Positions 1-13,694 of a DNA stretch of 64,000 nucleotides are shown in pieces. Source of the DNA: Chrysemys picta bellii (Eukaryota; Chordata; Testudines; Emydidae); assembly GCF_011386835.1 (NCBI RefSeq), contig NC_088796.1, positions 32,257,011 to 32,321,010 of the forward strand, given 5' to 3'. A program made the position numbers and the translations under genes. Position 1 is the first letter of the stretch. Each line of letters opens with the position of its first letter. The notes under the pieces were generated by a model that saw nothing but the letters and a program-made list of their open reading frames with translations, had not been told where the DNA came from and ran no database searches.

Positions 1-2880
1 CAATTGCACCTTTACAGACCAGGCTGGCATTGGTGAGAGGAGCGAGGCTACATGGCCTAAAGAGAGCTCTGGGTTATATTGAGCACAATGATTCCCAGAG
101 CACCAGATGGGCCCCATTGCTGTACCCCTTGAGTATAGAAGCATCTATTTCTCTCCACTCTGGGAATGAAAGATCTGATCAGTTCAGGGGGTTGGGACCA
201 CAGCCCTCCCTGCTCTCCATCCACCCCTTGCAGCATAAAAAGTACAAGGAATACAAATGTTTCTGGCCTGTGTCTGGGGAGTGTGTGAAGAAGTGAAGTG
301 TTCACACCTTCCTCTTCACCTTACACAGGTCTGGACCTTTTCCATTGGCTCTTTTTATTGGTGGATTTTAGTTAGTCTCTGATTAGGATTTAATTAAGCA
401 CTAGTATTAGCATGTAAAATGAAAAATGAATGGGCCAGATTTTTAGTCAGTATAGATGTTAATTTGCACTGAATGAGCATCTGGCACAATCTTTGTTGGG
501 TCATTTAGTATTTCTTGAATTGACATTTCATATTTTATCTGAGAAGAAACTGTGATCTGGTTACATGTTGTTCTAAGGCAAGAGTTTAATAAGTATTTTT
601 CAATATATCGTTTGATTTAAGATAAGATCATATTGATGCAATGGATGTTGTGTTCACCAGAGGGTGATATTGTTCATTCATTTTACAAATGATAAGATGA
701 TAAAATCTCAATACGATAGCCTGGATAAATCAGTACTGTGGTGGGATTATCTCCACACAATGTACTTCAGCCTCTCTGCTAAAGCACCTGGCACAAAGGT
801 GTTGGGGGAAGAACAGGGAATTCAAACACCTCTGAGCCCAAAGAAGATAGAGAGGCTGTTGGTCCATGATACTACTCATCACAGTGGTCTGTGAAGATAA
901 CTGGGCACATTGGAGAAAGGGGAAGACAAAGTTGTACCATGCAATTATGTGTGACATCTTCCATCTTGACTGAGACTGGGGGTTGAACTGGAGACATCCA
1001 GAACTAAAATGATAAATAACTATAGATCAAGCTAGAAAGCCAGGCTCTCTAGCAAAGATGTGTAACACATTCACAGCCTCTGTAGATTGGGCACAGGTGG
1101 GGACATGTAACACAGTAACAAGGGGGTTACATATACATTCCTTCTGCATACTTGGAAGCTCTGACTCTTGCTTGCATTTCCTGAGTAGAAGTGGTAAAAA
1201 ATGGGGTGGTGGTGGTTGTAGAAATTTCAGCACATTTGAAAACATTTTCATTTCTGTAACAGTCTCAGATTTATTTTTTTAAAAAATCCCATGGAATCCT
1301 TTTGGATATTAGAATATTTCAGACTTTCAAATCAAAGAATTTTAAAAAATGGAACTTTCCAAAGGAGAAATCCAAAATGGCCCCACTCCTGCTATTGGAT
1401 CAGTCGGGGTGGAGCCCTCCACCCAGATAGGCTGTCTGGGCAGAAGGACCAAAGTAGATTTAACTGCAAATTCAGGGCTTTACTGATTTATTTATTACTT
1501 TAAATCCCAAACTATGACTAAACTGTCCAATCAAGAGCTGCTTAGTGAAAAGTTGTTGTGGAACAACTAACAAGCTGAGTTTTCTCATTTGAAATGAAAA
1601 TGTTTTTGAAACCTTTTTTTGTAAAAAGAAAACTTTAGAAAACACCACTAAATTTTCCTTTTGGAATCTCAACTGCATTTTTTTTTTCATTATGATGAAA
1701 AATTCTGCCCAGCTGTATTCCTGAGACATAATCCTTCACAGAGCTCCTTTAGGGGCAGTGTTGTTACACATGGCCCACAATTTGGCATAGGTCTAAATGC
1801 ATCAATCTGACCAGGAGTGAAAAAATAGAATGAGAATATAGGAGATAGGGGGTCATGGGTAAGGGCTTGAGGGAGACAACCCAGAGGAGGGGTAAGAACA
1901 GAGTAGGTGGATAGATAAGGTTAAGGAGAAGGGAAAGAAATTACACGGCGTGAAACACTGGAGAAAAATAGCAAAAAGGACACAAAATTCAAGAAAGAAA
2001 GAATAGAAAGGGTGAAAGTCAGACAGTAAAAAAAGAAAGAGCCAATGTAAACCCATTGTTAAAATTGCATTCACAAGTGAATTCACTATATAACTTTTGC
2101 AACTCACTGTGATCTATTTTACAAGCTATTAGATCAAAATTTGCTGCATGATACGTGTTCAACCGTGGCCCATAACTGAGGCCAAAATCTGTTGTAATTC
2201 CCTTTAAAATATACATACTGGTGCTGTTCTAACTTATACTCTGGGCTGCTGTACGAGTCAAAATGGGAATAACTGAGGCAAAGATGTCATAAAGCCCTGA
2301 GATGCATCTAATGTGCTGTCTCTCTCAAGAGACAGAGTACAGAATCTAGCCCTGTATTTTTCTATGAAGCTTACAAAACATATTTGTACACATTTTCCAC
2401 ATAAATCACTGAACATAAATGTAATAATAATGATTTTTGCCATCTTTTCTCTTTATTCACAGGAGTGGGCAAAAGAGAGGCTGATAGCTGCCCTGTAAAT
2501 ATCATTTGCCAAAAGAAAACAAAATATATTTCCCCTTTAGATGATGTGCATTGATATATTGAAATAGTAGGGACGGGTAGGGTGCAGGGAGCCCATAATG
2601 CTTCATTAGTTAATTGTGCAGACTACAGCTCTTTAGGGGTAAACAAGTGAAGGACATTTGCTGAATGGTCTTTGCCCATCATGCATATTATGGCCTAATG
2701 ATGCTAGTAATGGTAGGAGGCTCCTGGAGAGTCATCTGTCAGATTAGCACATTGAATTATTTATTGCCTCAGAGTAAAATTGTTGAAAGGTAGCAGCTGA
2801 GACATGTTTTTAAGAAAATATAAAATTCTGGAGAAGCAGACTAACTAGTACAGCTGTTTTGCATACCCACTAATTTTACA
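1..2880. other. Unassigned AT-rich DNA
   Basis: No gene or confidently named repeat is seen. All open frames are under 90 codons and show no recognisable domain. Around 1,290-1,400 and 1,560-1,700 there are A/T-rich stretches of the 'gaattttaaaaaatgg' kind that resemble a diffuse fold-back repeat seen again near 25.7 and 26.2 kb, but the match is too loose to call. Confidence 0.5.
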
Positions 2881-2881
2881 G

Positions 2882-3050
2882 GTGTATATAAATATCTATA
2901 TCTATAGATATAGTATATATATACACACATATATATATATACACATATATATATGTGTGTGTGTAATTTATGCATGCATATGAATTTAAATGTCATACAA
3001 ATATATATATGCATAAATTACATGTGTATAGAGATATATGTGAAGAATGT
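2882..3050. repeat. TA/CA/TG microsatellite cluster
   Basis: Alternating TA, TATC, CA and TG runs, including 'tatatatatacacacatata' and 'gtgtgtgtgt', make a compound purine-pyrimidine alternating microsatellite. The arms are partly self-complementary. No gene overlaps it. Confidence 0.9.
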
Positions 3051-3786
3051 GTCTTTACATATATAATTAACAGAAATAATACTGCACATAGTAAGTTCTC
3101 TTTGTGCACTAATATACACATTTATTAAAATAACCCATTACAAGACTGTAGTGCTATTGATTTCAACATATATTATTTATAATTCATTTAATGTTTATGA
3201 AAGCTCTTTGCAAAACTCAGATGATAGGTGCCCAATACATACAAATTGTTATTATTTCATAACAACAAAAATATAACAAAGCTCATGATCACTGGATAGC
3301 CATCACTGCAGCTTTGCATGGAGATGCTGAAGAGTTGCAGAGTTTTGTGACTCTTCAGAGTGGCAAACAGAACTAGCTTCAGAATTCCCCATAGGTAATA
3401 GCTTGAAATAAATCTCCATGCTCAGGCAGTCTTCTCTGCCCTTGATGATCATAGGATGCCACAGTTATGGCCCAAACACGTATGCACATGAATAACATTA
3501 CTTTTGTGAGCGGGCCCATTGACTTCATATTCAAAAGTGTTTGCACAATTGTAATTTTAGAGTATACCTCTTACTCTGCTATAATGTTCAGATACTGTAT
3601 TTATGGGCAGATTGGCTATGGGTTCTCACCTGGTTCCCTCAAGTTTGTTTAGGGGAGACATTGTGACTATGGTGTCTGGCATCACCAGAACATGGGTGCA
3701 TTGTGTTATCAGCATTCCAGTCTGAATGTAGCTCTATTTTATTTACTCCTGGGGGCTCAGTTCTACAAGGTGCTGAGTACTCTGGT

Positions 3787-3906
3787 CTTAATCCAGCAAA
3801 GCACTTCGGCATGTGCTTACCTTTATGCAAATGAGCAGTCCCATTTGAAGGTCCTTTGAAGGAACTACTCACATGACTAAAGTTAAGCAAGTTTTGCTGG
3901 ATTAAG
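3787..3906. repeat. 120 bp hairpin repeat with perfect 14 bp ends
   Basis: The ends CTTAATCCAGCAAA (3,787) and its exact reverse complement (ending 3,906) enclose an imperfect palindrome with 'gcatgtgctta' and 'agttaagca' inside. Related half-copies with the 'cttaaa..catgcctaa' theme lie near 4.6 kb, 8.52-8.61 kb, 22.09-22.17 kb and 56.17-56.23 kb. This fits a short non-autonomous palindromic element dispersed in sauropsids; the superfamily is not identified. Confidence 0.6.
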
Positions 3907-3909
3907 GGG

Positions 3910-6900
3910 AAGGTGCTCAGCAGTGTGCAGGATTTATTGCTTAACGAGGCCTCTGAACAATCATTTACCCACTTACTTTTTGATAATTGGAGGCTCCTTA
4001 TCTTTTCTTTCAGACATCTTTGTCCTGGATCTCTGGAGTGTGGGTACTAATACATTTTGGTTCCCTTGACACTCCATGAGGTCTAGCCATCTAGTTACCT
4101 AACCACCAGACCACAGTACCTCCCTCTGGCTCCAGGAACCCCATCAATATGTGACTTTTGGCTGGTTTCCCATCCTGCCCCTTTTCTAGTGTTGGTTTCC
4201 AACTATGGTCTGGAACTACAGAGTAGCATTTAGGAGGCTCACATATCATGGTGCTTCTCAGAGGGCATGGCCTAGGATTTTGTGATCTAGAGATAGTGAA
4301 ATAATCTCTGCTTCATTGACAGCCTTTATCTTTCATTGCCAAATTTTCATCAGACCAACAGGCCAAAATAAGTAGTCAAGGTTGAAGAAGTCCCCTAAGG
4401 CAGATATTTTTTCTAGCTCTTGAAAAAAAGTCGAAAGGGCAGGGGTAGCTAAAGGGGAGGCTCTCAGGTGACGATGTCAAAATGGAGGACATACTCCTCC
4501 AGTTAAAATATATCTATATATTGCAACACTATCTAGAAGGTAAGACCAGAGGGCCAATCCCCTGAAAACATGTGAGTAACTTTGCCCATTTGAGTAGTGA
4601 CATTGAATGCATGAGCAAAGTGATTCTTGTGCTTAAATATTATTAAGCACCTCAGGCCCCAGTCCTGTTAAAGCTTGCACCAAGTTACTTCACACATGTG
4701 AGTAGTCTCATTGAGGCCTTCGTGTATGAGCATGGGAGGGAAACTCAAACCTTTTACACAAAGGACAAAAATCTCACTGGACACACTATCTTAAAGAGCA
4801 AGCATGCTGCTTACCCACTACTATAAATATACTTTGGCATTAATCCCCAAGTAAACAGTTAATTAAAAGACATATCCATTTTGCTATTTGCCTGCACAAG
4901 ATAAAATACAAACCAAACTTGTCATCCCCTATAAATGCTAGCGCCGACGAACATAGACTCGGCCGCATTTTAGGGAAATTTTCTGCAGCCACGAAAATAT
5001 TTCTCTCTAAAATATTTTCTCAAAACTGTTTAGGTCTATTTAAGGTAATATCTTCGGATACAAAATAACACCTGGGGATTCTTTCATTGTGTAGTTTCCC
5101 CATCTCTCTCTCTCTTTTTCATGCTGTGAAATGTGTGCGTGTGAGAGAGTATGATTGTCCCATTAAAAATTCAGTAAAAGAGTAATTTAAAAATAACAGC
5201 AACATACATTTACTAAACCCAACCCCTACACACACACACACACACACACTCACAAAGTCTTCCCACTTAGCTTTAGGCTTGCAATGCATTGAAGATATTT
5301 ATATTTAAGTGAATATCTTTTGTTTAAAGAATCCACATTAGCAGTGATGACCAGACAAAGAGGAAAAAAGCCATTCATCTGTATAATGCTGGGTAATTGA
5401 ATTTCCCCTATATTTCACATTCAGATTGCCTGTCTGTACAGTTGGGTTTCATTTGAATAAACTTTGTCTACAATGAGTTTCCTCTAAAGATGTGGAGTTA
5501 GCTAAAAATCATTAGCCTTCAAGTTTTCAGATTTTATTATGTCTGTTCTATCAAATGTTTACTTGTGAGGATCTCTATGAATATTTTTGTCTCTCTTTCA
5601 GAGAGAGAGGCTAAAAAAAAAAATTACATCTAGACTTTGTGTATTGCCTAGTAGAAAGAACCAAAAAGGGATGCAATTAAGCACAGAATTGCCTGCTGGT
5701 CCATATGACAAGCAGGCCACCAAGCTTGAGCATAGGAGGCCACCTAATGTTCAGCTGTTGAAGTCCACCCCAATCTGAAAGAAATAAGCCTACCCCTGAA
5801 ACAAAGCCAAGCAGCAAGACATGTTACTGCTAATTACCTAGTAAACAAAAAGAGACTTGGTTTCAGTGGCAAAATATCAACCTCAGTGGAGCAGCTGATG
5901 CTGCAAAGGACAGTTGGTTTTACTTTGATTAGCATTGTCCTGTGAGCTGACAAACCCTCCATAAAGAGCTAAAGTAATTGTACTCTGAAGAACTGTTTAC
6001 ATGTGATACCCCAATTGCAACAAACAACCTGTGCATTGTAAACAGCCGACATCTGCTAAGGATCACACAGGAGCAGAGACTACTTTCATTACATTTAAAA
6101 CTATTATTCCATCGATAAAGAAGCCAAGTGACAACTGCATAGTGTCAATTTAAAGCTTGGCTAAAACTCCATTATAAAAGAACACCTAAAGTACTCAGCT
6201 TTCTTAAGGGCTTATATATGAATAACATGCACAAGGGAGAGCCTGTCCATATTTTTAATTGTAAGCTGGTACTCCAATTTCGAAACCAAAAACGATTAAA
6301 GATAACAACTTTTTAAAACTAATTTTATTTTGGTGTTATTGCCTTTTATATGCTGCATTCTACATTCTGCCAGCCTTATTCATGTTGAATAGTACCCTCC
6401 TCCAATAGTACCCACTGATTGCAATAGGTTTATTTCCAGATTAAGGTACTACTAAGCCTTTATAATAGTGAGAGCCTTTGTCACTTTTTTGGACAAAAAC
6501 GTATCAATGAATTGTTATAAAACAATAAATATAAAGAACATTTAGGGGAAAGAACTCAATATCACCTATATTTTTTGTAAATAATATATTGTGCCTTCCA
6601 TTTAATTGTGGATGAAATGTTTTGCCTTTAGATAGATAACTACCTATTTTCTAGGTAGCTTGAAATCTAAATGCTTGCATTTCTGCCTGCAATTCATTGC
6701 ACCTACAAAAGAAAGTCTAATCAGACCCTTTGATACGCATTTCCTAAATTGCATGAGCAAACAGTCATTTGCCTTTCCAGCTTGCTATTTTTCTGTGCAT
6801 ACTGTCTACACAAATGTTTCACAAAAGCTTATGCTTAATAATTTTTCTGGAAAAATATATCTGCTTTCTTTGAAAATATTTGCCACTTACACACACAACT

Positions 6901-9900
6901 TTAGAATTTGTTTAATTATTTAGATCTAAATTAAACACTGTTAAGATGTAAACTCTATGATTATGGTGAATTTGACTAATCAAAGTAATTTATCCAGGTT
7001 TGTTAATTACATAGCAAAATGATTCCATCTTTTTAGGATATTGGCAGAAATATTCTGATGAAAGATCTTGTGAAAGGAGGTTATTCTCATAAACCAACTA
7101 GTTTACTTTTCAGAAGTGTTCTTGAGTAAATAGATAGCAGCAGTAGAGAATAAATATCATCATTTTATTTACAGTTTTGCAAAGTCTTGAGTGAATGGTA
7201 ATGATTCTTGCCGATTTGTCTTGCATGTTTCTTTCTAGACCAGATTTGTTATAAAAGGAGCACAAGTGCATATTTCCTTTCTTAAGCTGGGAAGACATTC
7301 CCATTCAGAAAAACCTTAATATACCAAAATGAATGCTTTCAGTGAGATGTGGCTTTCTTACATGGCAAATCATGGACTTTTAAATAATTATGACATTGAA
7401 CATGTGTATAGTAGGGTAGATATTTATCAGGCCTACTGTAAGTGCTTACATAAAATGGAGTCAAACTCTGCATTGGCAAATACTTTGATGGACTGAATTC
7501 CCATCACTGTAGCTAGAGTTATTGTTTTGATTTTCTTCTCCAGAATTTATAAGCTCCCTCTTTTAAATAAAGCTCCCTCTTTAATTTAAAAGTTCATAAA
7601 AATGTACCATCTCTGTAAATATTTCTTAACAAAATTGACACCAGATCATTTAAAATTAATATTTTTGTTAAGGAAAGATATAAAAATGTCTCTATTTTTT
7701 TCCTGAAAGGTCACCAAAATTATTGGTGTTGAGACTTCCAGCATTTACTACTGCTTTTGTTATGTGACCAACTCTGTTTATATAACATGACCTTTAAGTC
7801 TCTAGTCTAAAGCAATAAAGTGAATGCTTCCTGTCTTATTGATTTGGTAAGGCCTATTTTCACACTAATTAAATGAAGCCCAGTTTACTAAAATACTTTC
7901 TCAACCAATGACTATGGTGAACCTGAGTCTTGACAATTTTGGAAGAGGTCAGTCAAGAGTAAAGGGGGTCAAATCTGTGGTAAATCAACTTCCAGGAACA
8001 AATCACTGGACCCTATAAAAATCAAGAGTGGTTCTTTAAGAAAACCAGCTTGAACCCTCCTTAATCAGAAAATAACATCTGACCTGGCAGTGAAATTTAT
8101 CACAACATTTCAATTGAAACTTGGCAGCCACACAGGCAACGCATTGCTCTGCTACAGTTGACCTTATTACAGGAAACATAGTTGTATGTGGGGAGGAGAG
8201 AATCAGGTACTCTTGCTACAAATTGTTCTATGAATAGGAACAATACAAATCAGGGGTCTTTCTAGTGTCAGTCAGGGTTTACTAAAAAGCTTGTTATCAT
8301 TCTACTAAATAGGGATAGCACTCATTGCCTAATGCTGTCTATGATCATGCTGTATATATGTAGCTCATTTCTGTGTACACATGCACATTAATATTAATGT
8401 AATTCTACTTACATCTTTTGCTCCATGATTAATGGAAACTACTGTAAATGACAAACAATGAATTCATTTTCTGTTTACAGATTATTAAGTCTGAGAAGGA
8501 ATGGAGCGGAGTTAAGTCCTGATTCAGCAGACCATCCATCCTCAGCAAAGCAATGAAGCACATGCCTAAGTTAAACACATGCTTAAATACTTTGCTAAAT
8601 AGGAGCTATAGAAACGGAACTTTCCATTTTCTGAGTTGCTTACCACTTTACATATGGGTTTATTGTGCTTAATAGAAAGTAGTTTTTTGTGTAGCACATA
8701 TAATGTAAGCGGACTCCACTTGCTACCGCCAGGGTTTTACTAGTCAGTTACTATATGTTGGATGTAACAGATTTCATGAGCCATACATAGTTAGCATGTA
8801 TTCATTCATTTGTAATGTAAGGACATTGCTAGTGCATTAAATAGGAATCAGGGCTGAGTCTGTGGGAAGAGTTAGCAAGGGTAGAGATGAGACATTGAAT
8901 AGCTAAACATATTTAATTCCTAAAATCCTTTACTTAAACAAATCTTCTAAAGAGCAACAACATTTTACCTCCTATCAGTGTCCAGAGGTGACTTCTGTAA
9001 GAGCTGCGCATACCCAGCATCTTGAAAAACAGGCAAGTTATGTAGGACCCGAAATACGGATGTACATTCTTTACTTTAGGCACCCACATTTGGAAAGGTT
9101 GTCTTTACTGCCTGGGAATTGCAGATTTATACTTAGTTGATATGAACTTAGGTTTCACCAGTTAACCCCTTCAAACCCCTCTTGTGTTTGCTAATTGATT
9201 AAAAAGCATCAAATTCAGAAACAAACTAATTGGAAACCATTTTCAACAGCTTTTAATTGTTAAACTATGTCCCATACTCATTCTGCAAGGCCCAGATACA
9301 CACTCTCCTCTCACATGCTCCTTTGGTTACAGTAATCAGAACAGTAATGAGTAATGGGAAGTTCATATCACAGAAAGTTTGGTTGCACTAAGAATCATGT
9401 GTCTGAAATACACGTTGCTTTTAACACTCAAACTCAGTAACAGTTAGTATACTACAGGTGTGCAACCAGTAGTATTGTGGAAAGTTGATATGTAGATGAG
9501 AGTCAGAAATGTTCCTAGTTTAAGGTCAGTGAAAGGAAGTTTGCTTTTATTGAACTGAATTTGCTTTATAGATTTATTCTTGTTACAGACAGTTGTAAAG
9601 TGACTGTACAAAAGGTCTGCTATTATAAATCCCCTTGCTTATATTTCAAGACACAGTTCTAACAGGGGAAAGCAGGCAAATTAAAGTCTCACATTCATGG
9701 ATACGTCTTTCCTTTCTTGTGGTCACAGATTATCTTTGTATTTAAAATAAACCCTGTTCCAGTCAACAGAGCAGAATTTCCATTTAACAGCTAGTCTTTT
9801 CACACAAGTTGCAGTGCTGTAACTAAACAAATAAAAGAAATGAGCATCACCATTTCAAGATCTATGATGAATGGATATGTTACAAAAGTTACTAGGCCAA

Positions 9901-11230
9901 ATTCATCCCTGGTACAGCTCAGTCAATGGATTTACATTAGGGATGGATTTGGTCCATAGTTCTGAGGTATACAAAATCCTTCATTGACATAGTATGACTT
10001 GAATGAGGCTTTTACATTTCCTTTCAATAGAATCTTTTTCCTGTGTCATCAGACATAGGAATTTCTCATAGAGCTCAGGTAGAGAGGGCCATACCCTCTC
10101 AGCTGGTGTAAACTGGCATAGCTCCACTGACATGATGCTGATCACCAACAGAGAATCTGTCCCTTTATATCATCCAGATCTCTGTTTCTCTGGGTTTCTA
10201 GCTGGCTTTTCTTGGTATATATGGGACCAAGTCCTCCTGTCACTGAAGTCAATAGTATATGATGTGTGAATGGATCTCAGTTCAATCTTAACATGTAGCT
10301 TTTCTAAGTCTGTGTTTGCAGGATGTTACAGATTAAATCAGTATTTAATATCATACAAAAAAACCTTAAGTAATGGTTCAGGTTGCATTAGATACTATGC
10401 AATTTCACTATTTCAGACATAGTGGGAGACCCATTGTGAGTTAATTAATTTTGTGAATTAGCAAGCAAGAGGAAAAATCTACTGCCTCCTCCATGAGAGT
10501 GAGTGATCCACCAGCCACGGAACTTGTGTGATTCCACAGCATAATGAAGGGATAGAATGTATTGAGTAGGGGTATGTGTAGGGTATGTGTTGCTTCATGT
10601 TGCAGAGAGAAGCTCCAAAGGGACTCCTAGTACATCCATGTATAGGGATGATTGGGGCAAAAAAGAGGCAAGGTCCTCTGGACATTCCTCTCATGGAAGA
10701 GGGCAGAACAGTTCCACTCCTATTCTGTCTCCTTGGGATGAGTGGGAAAATTCCTGCCTTAGCTTTTCACTGTGGAATTTCCCTGCAACCCATCCTAGTT
10801 ACTTGTTAAATAAGTGAACATGGTGAATCAGTAATGTATTACTCTTGCTTTTTTTTTTTAATTGTGCTTTCATTTAGACACAAGTATGGTTAGCTTTAAT
10901 TATTTACAATAATATGTCAGCATATGTTAGTAGGTGTTCTGTAGTGTATTTGGTGAAAATAGTGACATCTGAGGGCCAGATTGTAGTCCAGTTTTCCTGG
11001 CTGTGCAAGGGATGAAGGAGGCATAAAGTGGTCAAGCCCAATCCCAGCCTTGTTCTGAGTCTCATTTTGACCTGAACTGAAGGTATTTACTGTGACATTC
11101 ACAAGGTATCTGGTGTCAGAGTTAGACACTTTTACATGTGTCTACTTACACTATCGGTTTCACAGAGAATGCATATACTTCTAATCATCCTTGGTTTAGT
11201 TAGGTTTGTTTTACCAGATATTCTTACTAG
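3910..11230. other. Unassigned AT-rich DNA with simple repeats
   Basis: There is a CT run at 5,103-5,115 and a (CA)n tract at 5,228-5,249. A cluster of five CpGs lies at 4,940-4,966. Several short 'tcaatgg' fold-back halves occur (about 4.56-4.72, 8.52-8.61, 9.90-9.96 and 10.10-10.16 kb). No coding domain was recognised in any frame. Confidence 0.5.
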
Positions 11231-11238
11231 ATAGTAAA

Positions 11239-11634
11239 GAAATAATGAAACAAATTCACACATGAAGCAGCACAGATCTGATATCAGATTCTAGTACATA
11301 AAATCACCATGGAAAGGCCTCTGGTGCTGGCTTTCCCTCACTCCAGGAAAGCCATATTGTGGAGCAGGTATATAGACACCAGTAGACCACTCTTCAGCTA
11401 CAAGCCAGTGGGATCTCTCCATGGGCAAGACCAGTGATTTTTTCTCTTGAAGCATCTTGCTTTATTCCAATATGGATCACACCTTGAATCTGAATTGAAG
11501 TAAACTCAACATGATGGGATAGTATGCAACTTTTAAAGGCCAGATTCTGCCTTGACCTTCTCAGTGTGGGGAGGTATGGTGTGAGCAATCTTCATTCCCC
11601 TTGCATGACCTGTGTAAAAGCCAGTCTATACTCT
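11239..11634 (-). repeat. Inverted repeat, copy 1 (~396 bp)
   Basis: This stretch is the reverse complement of 13,695-14,099 at about 98% identity. By eye there are roughly eight substitutions, one single-base indel, and nine extra bases (containing 'ctccgttg') present only in copy 2. Both copies carry the same small open frame in opposite orientation. That frame has no recognised domain and is judged non-coding. The copy has no obvious flanking duplication, so it could be the source copy, a truncated insertion, or one side of an inverted duplication. Confidence 0.9.
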
Positions 11635-11886
11635 AACAATCACTTGACAGTGGTGTTTCAGCCAGGTGCTGGAGTTTGTCACTCTTTGTAGAACGCCATT
11701 GTACATGAATATTTCACCATTTTTTATGGTTTTGTGTTTATAAATTTTGAGTAAGCAAAAGATAGATGCAAGTGTAGTTTTGTTTGGTTTTACGTGAAAA
11801 TATAAAAATGAAAGTATAGTAAGGTCTGATACTTACATATACAAGAAAGATTGTCTATATGATTTTTTCAAACATTTCTTTCTATA

Positions 11887-12212
11887 ATAAAACCCTGTTT
11901 ATCCGAGCGTCCATTATCCAGCTCTCCGTATTAACCAAACCACCAGCGCACAAACAGGAACAGTGTTTCTCAACCTTTTTGTTGCAATTGCCCCACACCA
12001 CAGGGGCCAATGAAGCAAAGTTACATGCTTCATCCCTGGGCAGTGGGGCTTGGATTGTCAGCCCCTGGCACCAGGGCTCGGGAGGGGTCAGCTAGTTTAA
12101 AAGCAACTCCACATCTTTAAATAACCTCTTTGCCCATTCTCCTGATTATCCAAACTTTTGATTATCCGATCTGGCCCTGGTCCCAATTAGATCAGATAAA
12201 CAGGGTTCCACT
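11887..12212. mobile_element. Tigger/pogo-like MITE, itself interrupted
   Basis: Terminal inverted repeats AACCCTGTTTATCCGA (11,891) and, at about 12,190-12,206, the complement of 'aaccctgtttatctgatc' bound the element. Further 'gattatcc' subterminal motifs lie near 12,145 and 12,160. From about 11,958, 'cagtgtttctcaacctttt' begins what looks like a second, nested GC-richer insert. TIRs of this kind and T/A-rich ends are typical of pogo/Tigger non-autonomous elements. No transposase is encoded. Confidence 0.65.
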
Positions 12213-12357
12213 GTGTTTATCCTTGCCATCTAGTCATGAAATACATAATTTCTACTGGCTACTTCCATTTCCAGCAGTGACTTTTACACAAACTTCTAGT
12301 GGCACCGGAGTTATCTTTTTTACATATAAGAATAGTTATTAATTGAAACCAGTAATA

Positions 12358-12552
12358 TACACCTCTACCCCGATGTAACGCTGTCCTCGGGAGCCAAAAA
12401 ATCTTACCGCATTATAGGTGAAACCGCGTTATATCGAACTTGCTTTGATCTGCCGGAATGCGCAGCCCCCCCCTCCCCCCCGAGCACTGCCTTACCACGT
12501 TATATCCGAATTTGTGTTATATTGGGTCGCGATATATCGGGGTTGAGGTGTA
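12358..12552. mobile_element. ~195 bp MITE with TA target site (Tc1/mariner/pogo type)
   Basis: The ends read TACACCTCTACCCCGAT and, as reverse complement of the right end, TACACCTCAACCCCGATAT. Flanking TA dinucleotides fit TA target-site duplication. Inside, repeated 'gcgttatat' and 'acgttatat' motifs and a C-rich tract (12,467-12,481) are seen. Its CpG content is high for the neighbourhood, which suggests a fairly young insertion. It is non-autonomous and has no coding capacity. Confidence 0.8.
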
Positions 12553-13694
12553 TATCTTACTAATATTTTAATCATAATGGCAGTGCCATTATGCTTTTAT
12601 CATTTACTTCAAGATGGTTTTCATTGCCTTAACTTTGTGTCAAGGATTATGGACCTTACATATTTTTGCAAACTCTGTCCTTCTTTTATAATAATCCAAA
12701 ATCTTATTTATTTGGCTTCTATAGCTTTTCAGTGTATGTAAATTAAAAAGAGTTATCAGAAGTGGGATATAAGGAGAAATAAATATAGGTAATGTGTTTT
12801 AATGTTCTTAATGACACCCATCCTTTATGACATCTCTTTTGTATTCAAATCTACAGTTTATGTGCTATGGCAGGGAGGGTTTCTGATTTTAATCACAACC
12901 ATTAATCCATCCCAAGACTCCATCACTTTTGGACATATGAACATACCTCTCCTGCATCAGGCACATTTTTCTGAGATGAGCACTAAATTTGAAGAGCGAG
13001 CATACAAATATTGCATAATTTAAACAAAAGACCTTGTTCCATTCTATCACCATTTTTCATTTAAATTACATGGTACATGGTATAACTCCAGGCAGAACAT
13101 GATGCATTTAGTCTTGGTCATTGTATTTCTAGAGAAGGCTGTAGAAAAAAAATTACAATCAGGTTGCAGATTTAATAGAAAAGGATTGTTCCAACTAGCT
13201 ATTTTCATCTGAAGAGAATATTGGTTTAAGTACCTGCCAATTTCCTGCACTCCCACAGCAACAACATAATAGTACCAAAGGAGTGAAGCCACTCCACATT
13301 AAGTCGCTGGCTGCTACCTTACACCCCATCCATAATATATGCCTTTTCCCTGTTTTTCCCTTTCATTAAAATATGTTGAACTTTAAGGGCCCAGTTTTCA
13401 AAACTAGATGCTAAGCTGTTCTCACAAAATGTGCATGTGTGCGTGCACAGGGGCAAAACACAGCGTTCATGGTAGCCTCAAGGGCTAAATCCCCCCACCC
13501 TTAATCAATGAGTAGTACTTTATTCTATGAATTGGCCCACTGAAATCAGTGAGACAATAGAACATGTATTGGGTGTCAAAACCTGGCCCCAAATAAGTAA
13601 ATGCAAGCAGATCATTGCAAGTAAAAACAGCCCTTTCTCCTGTGGGGCACCATGCACCTTAAGGAGCAGGGAAGCAGCAGCTCCTATATTCCCC

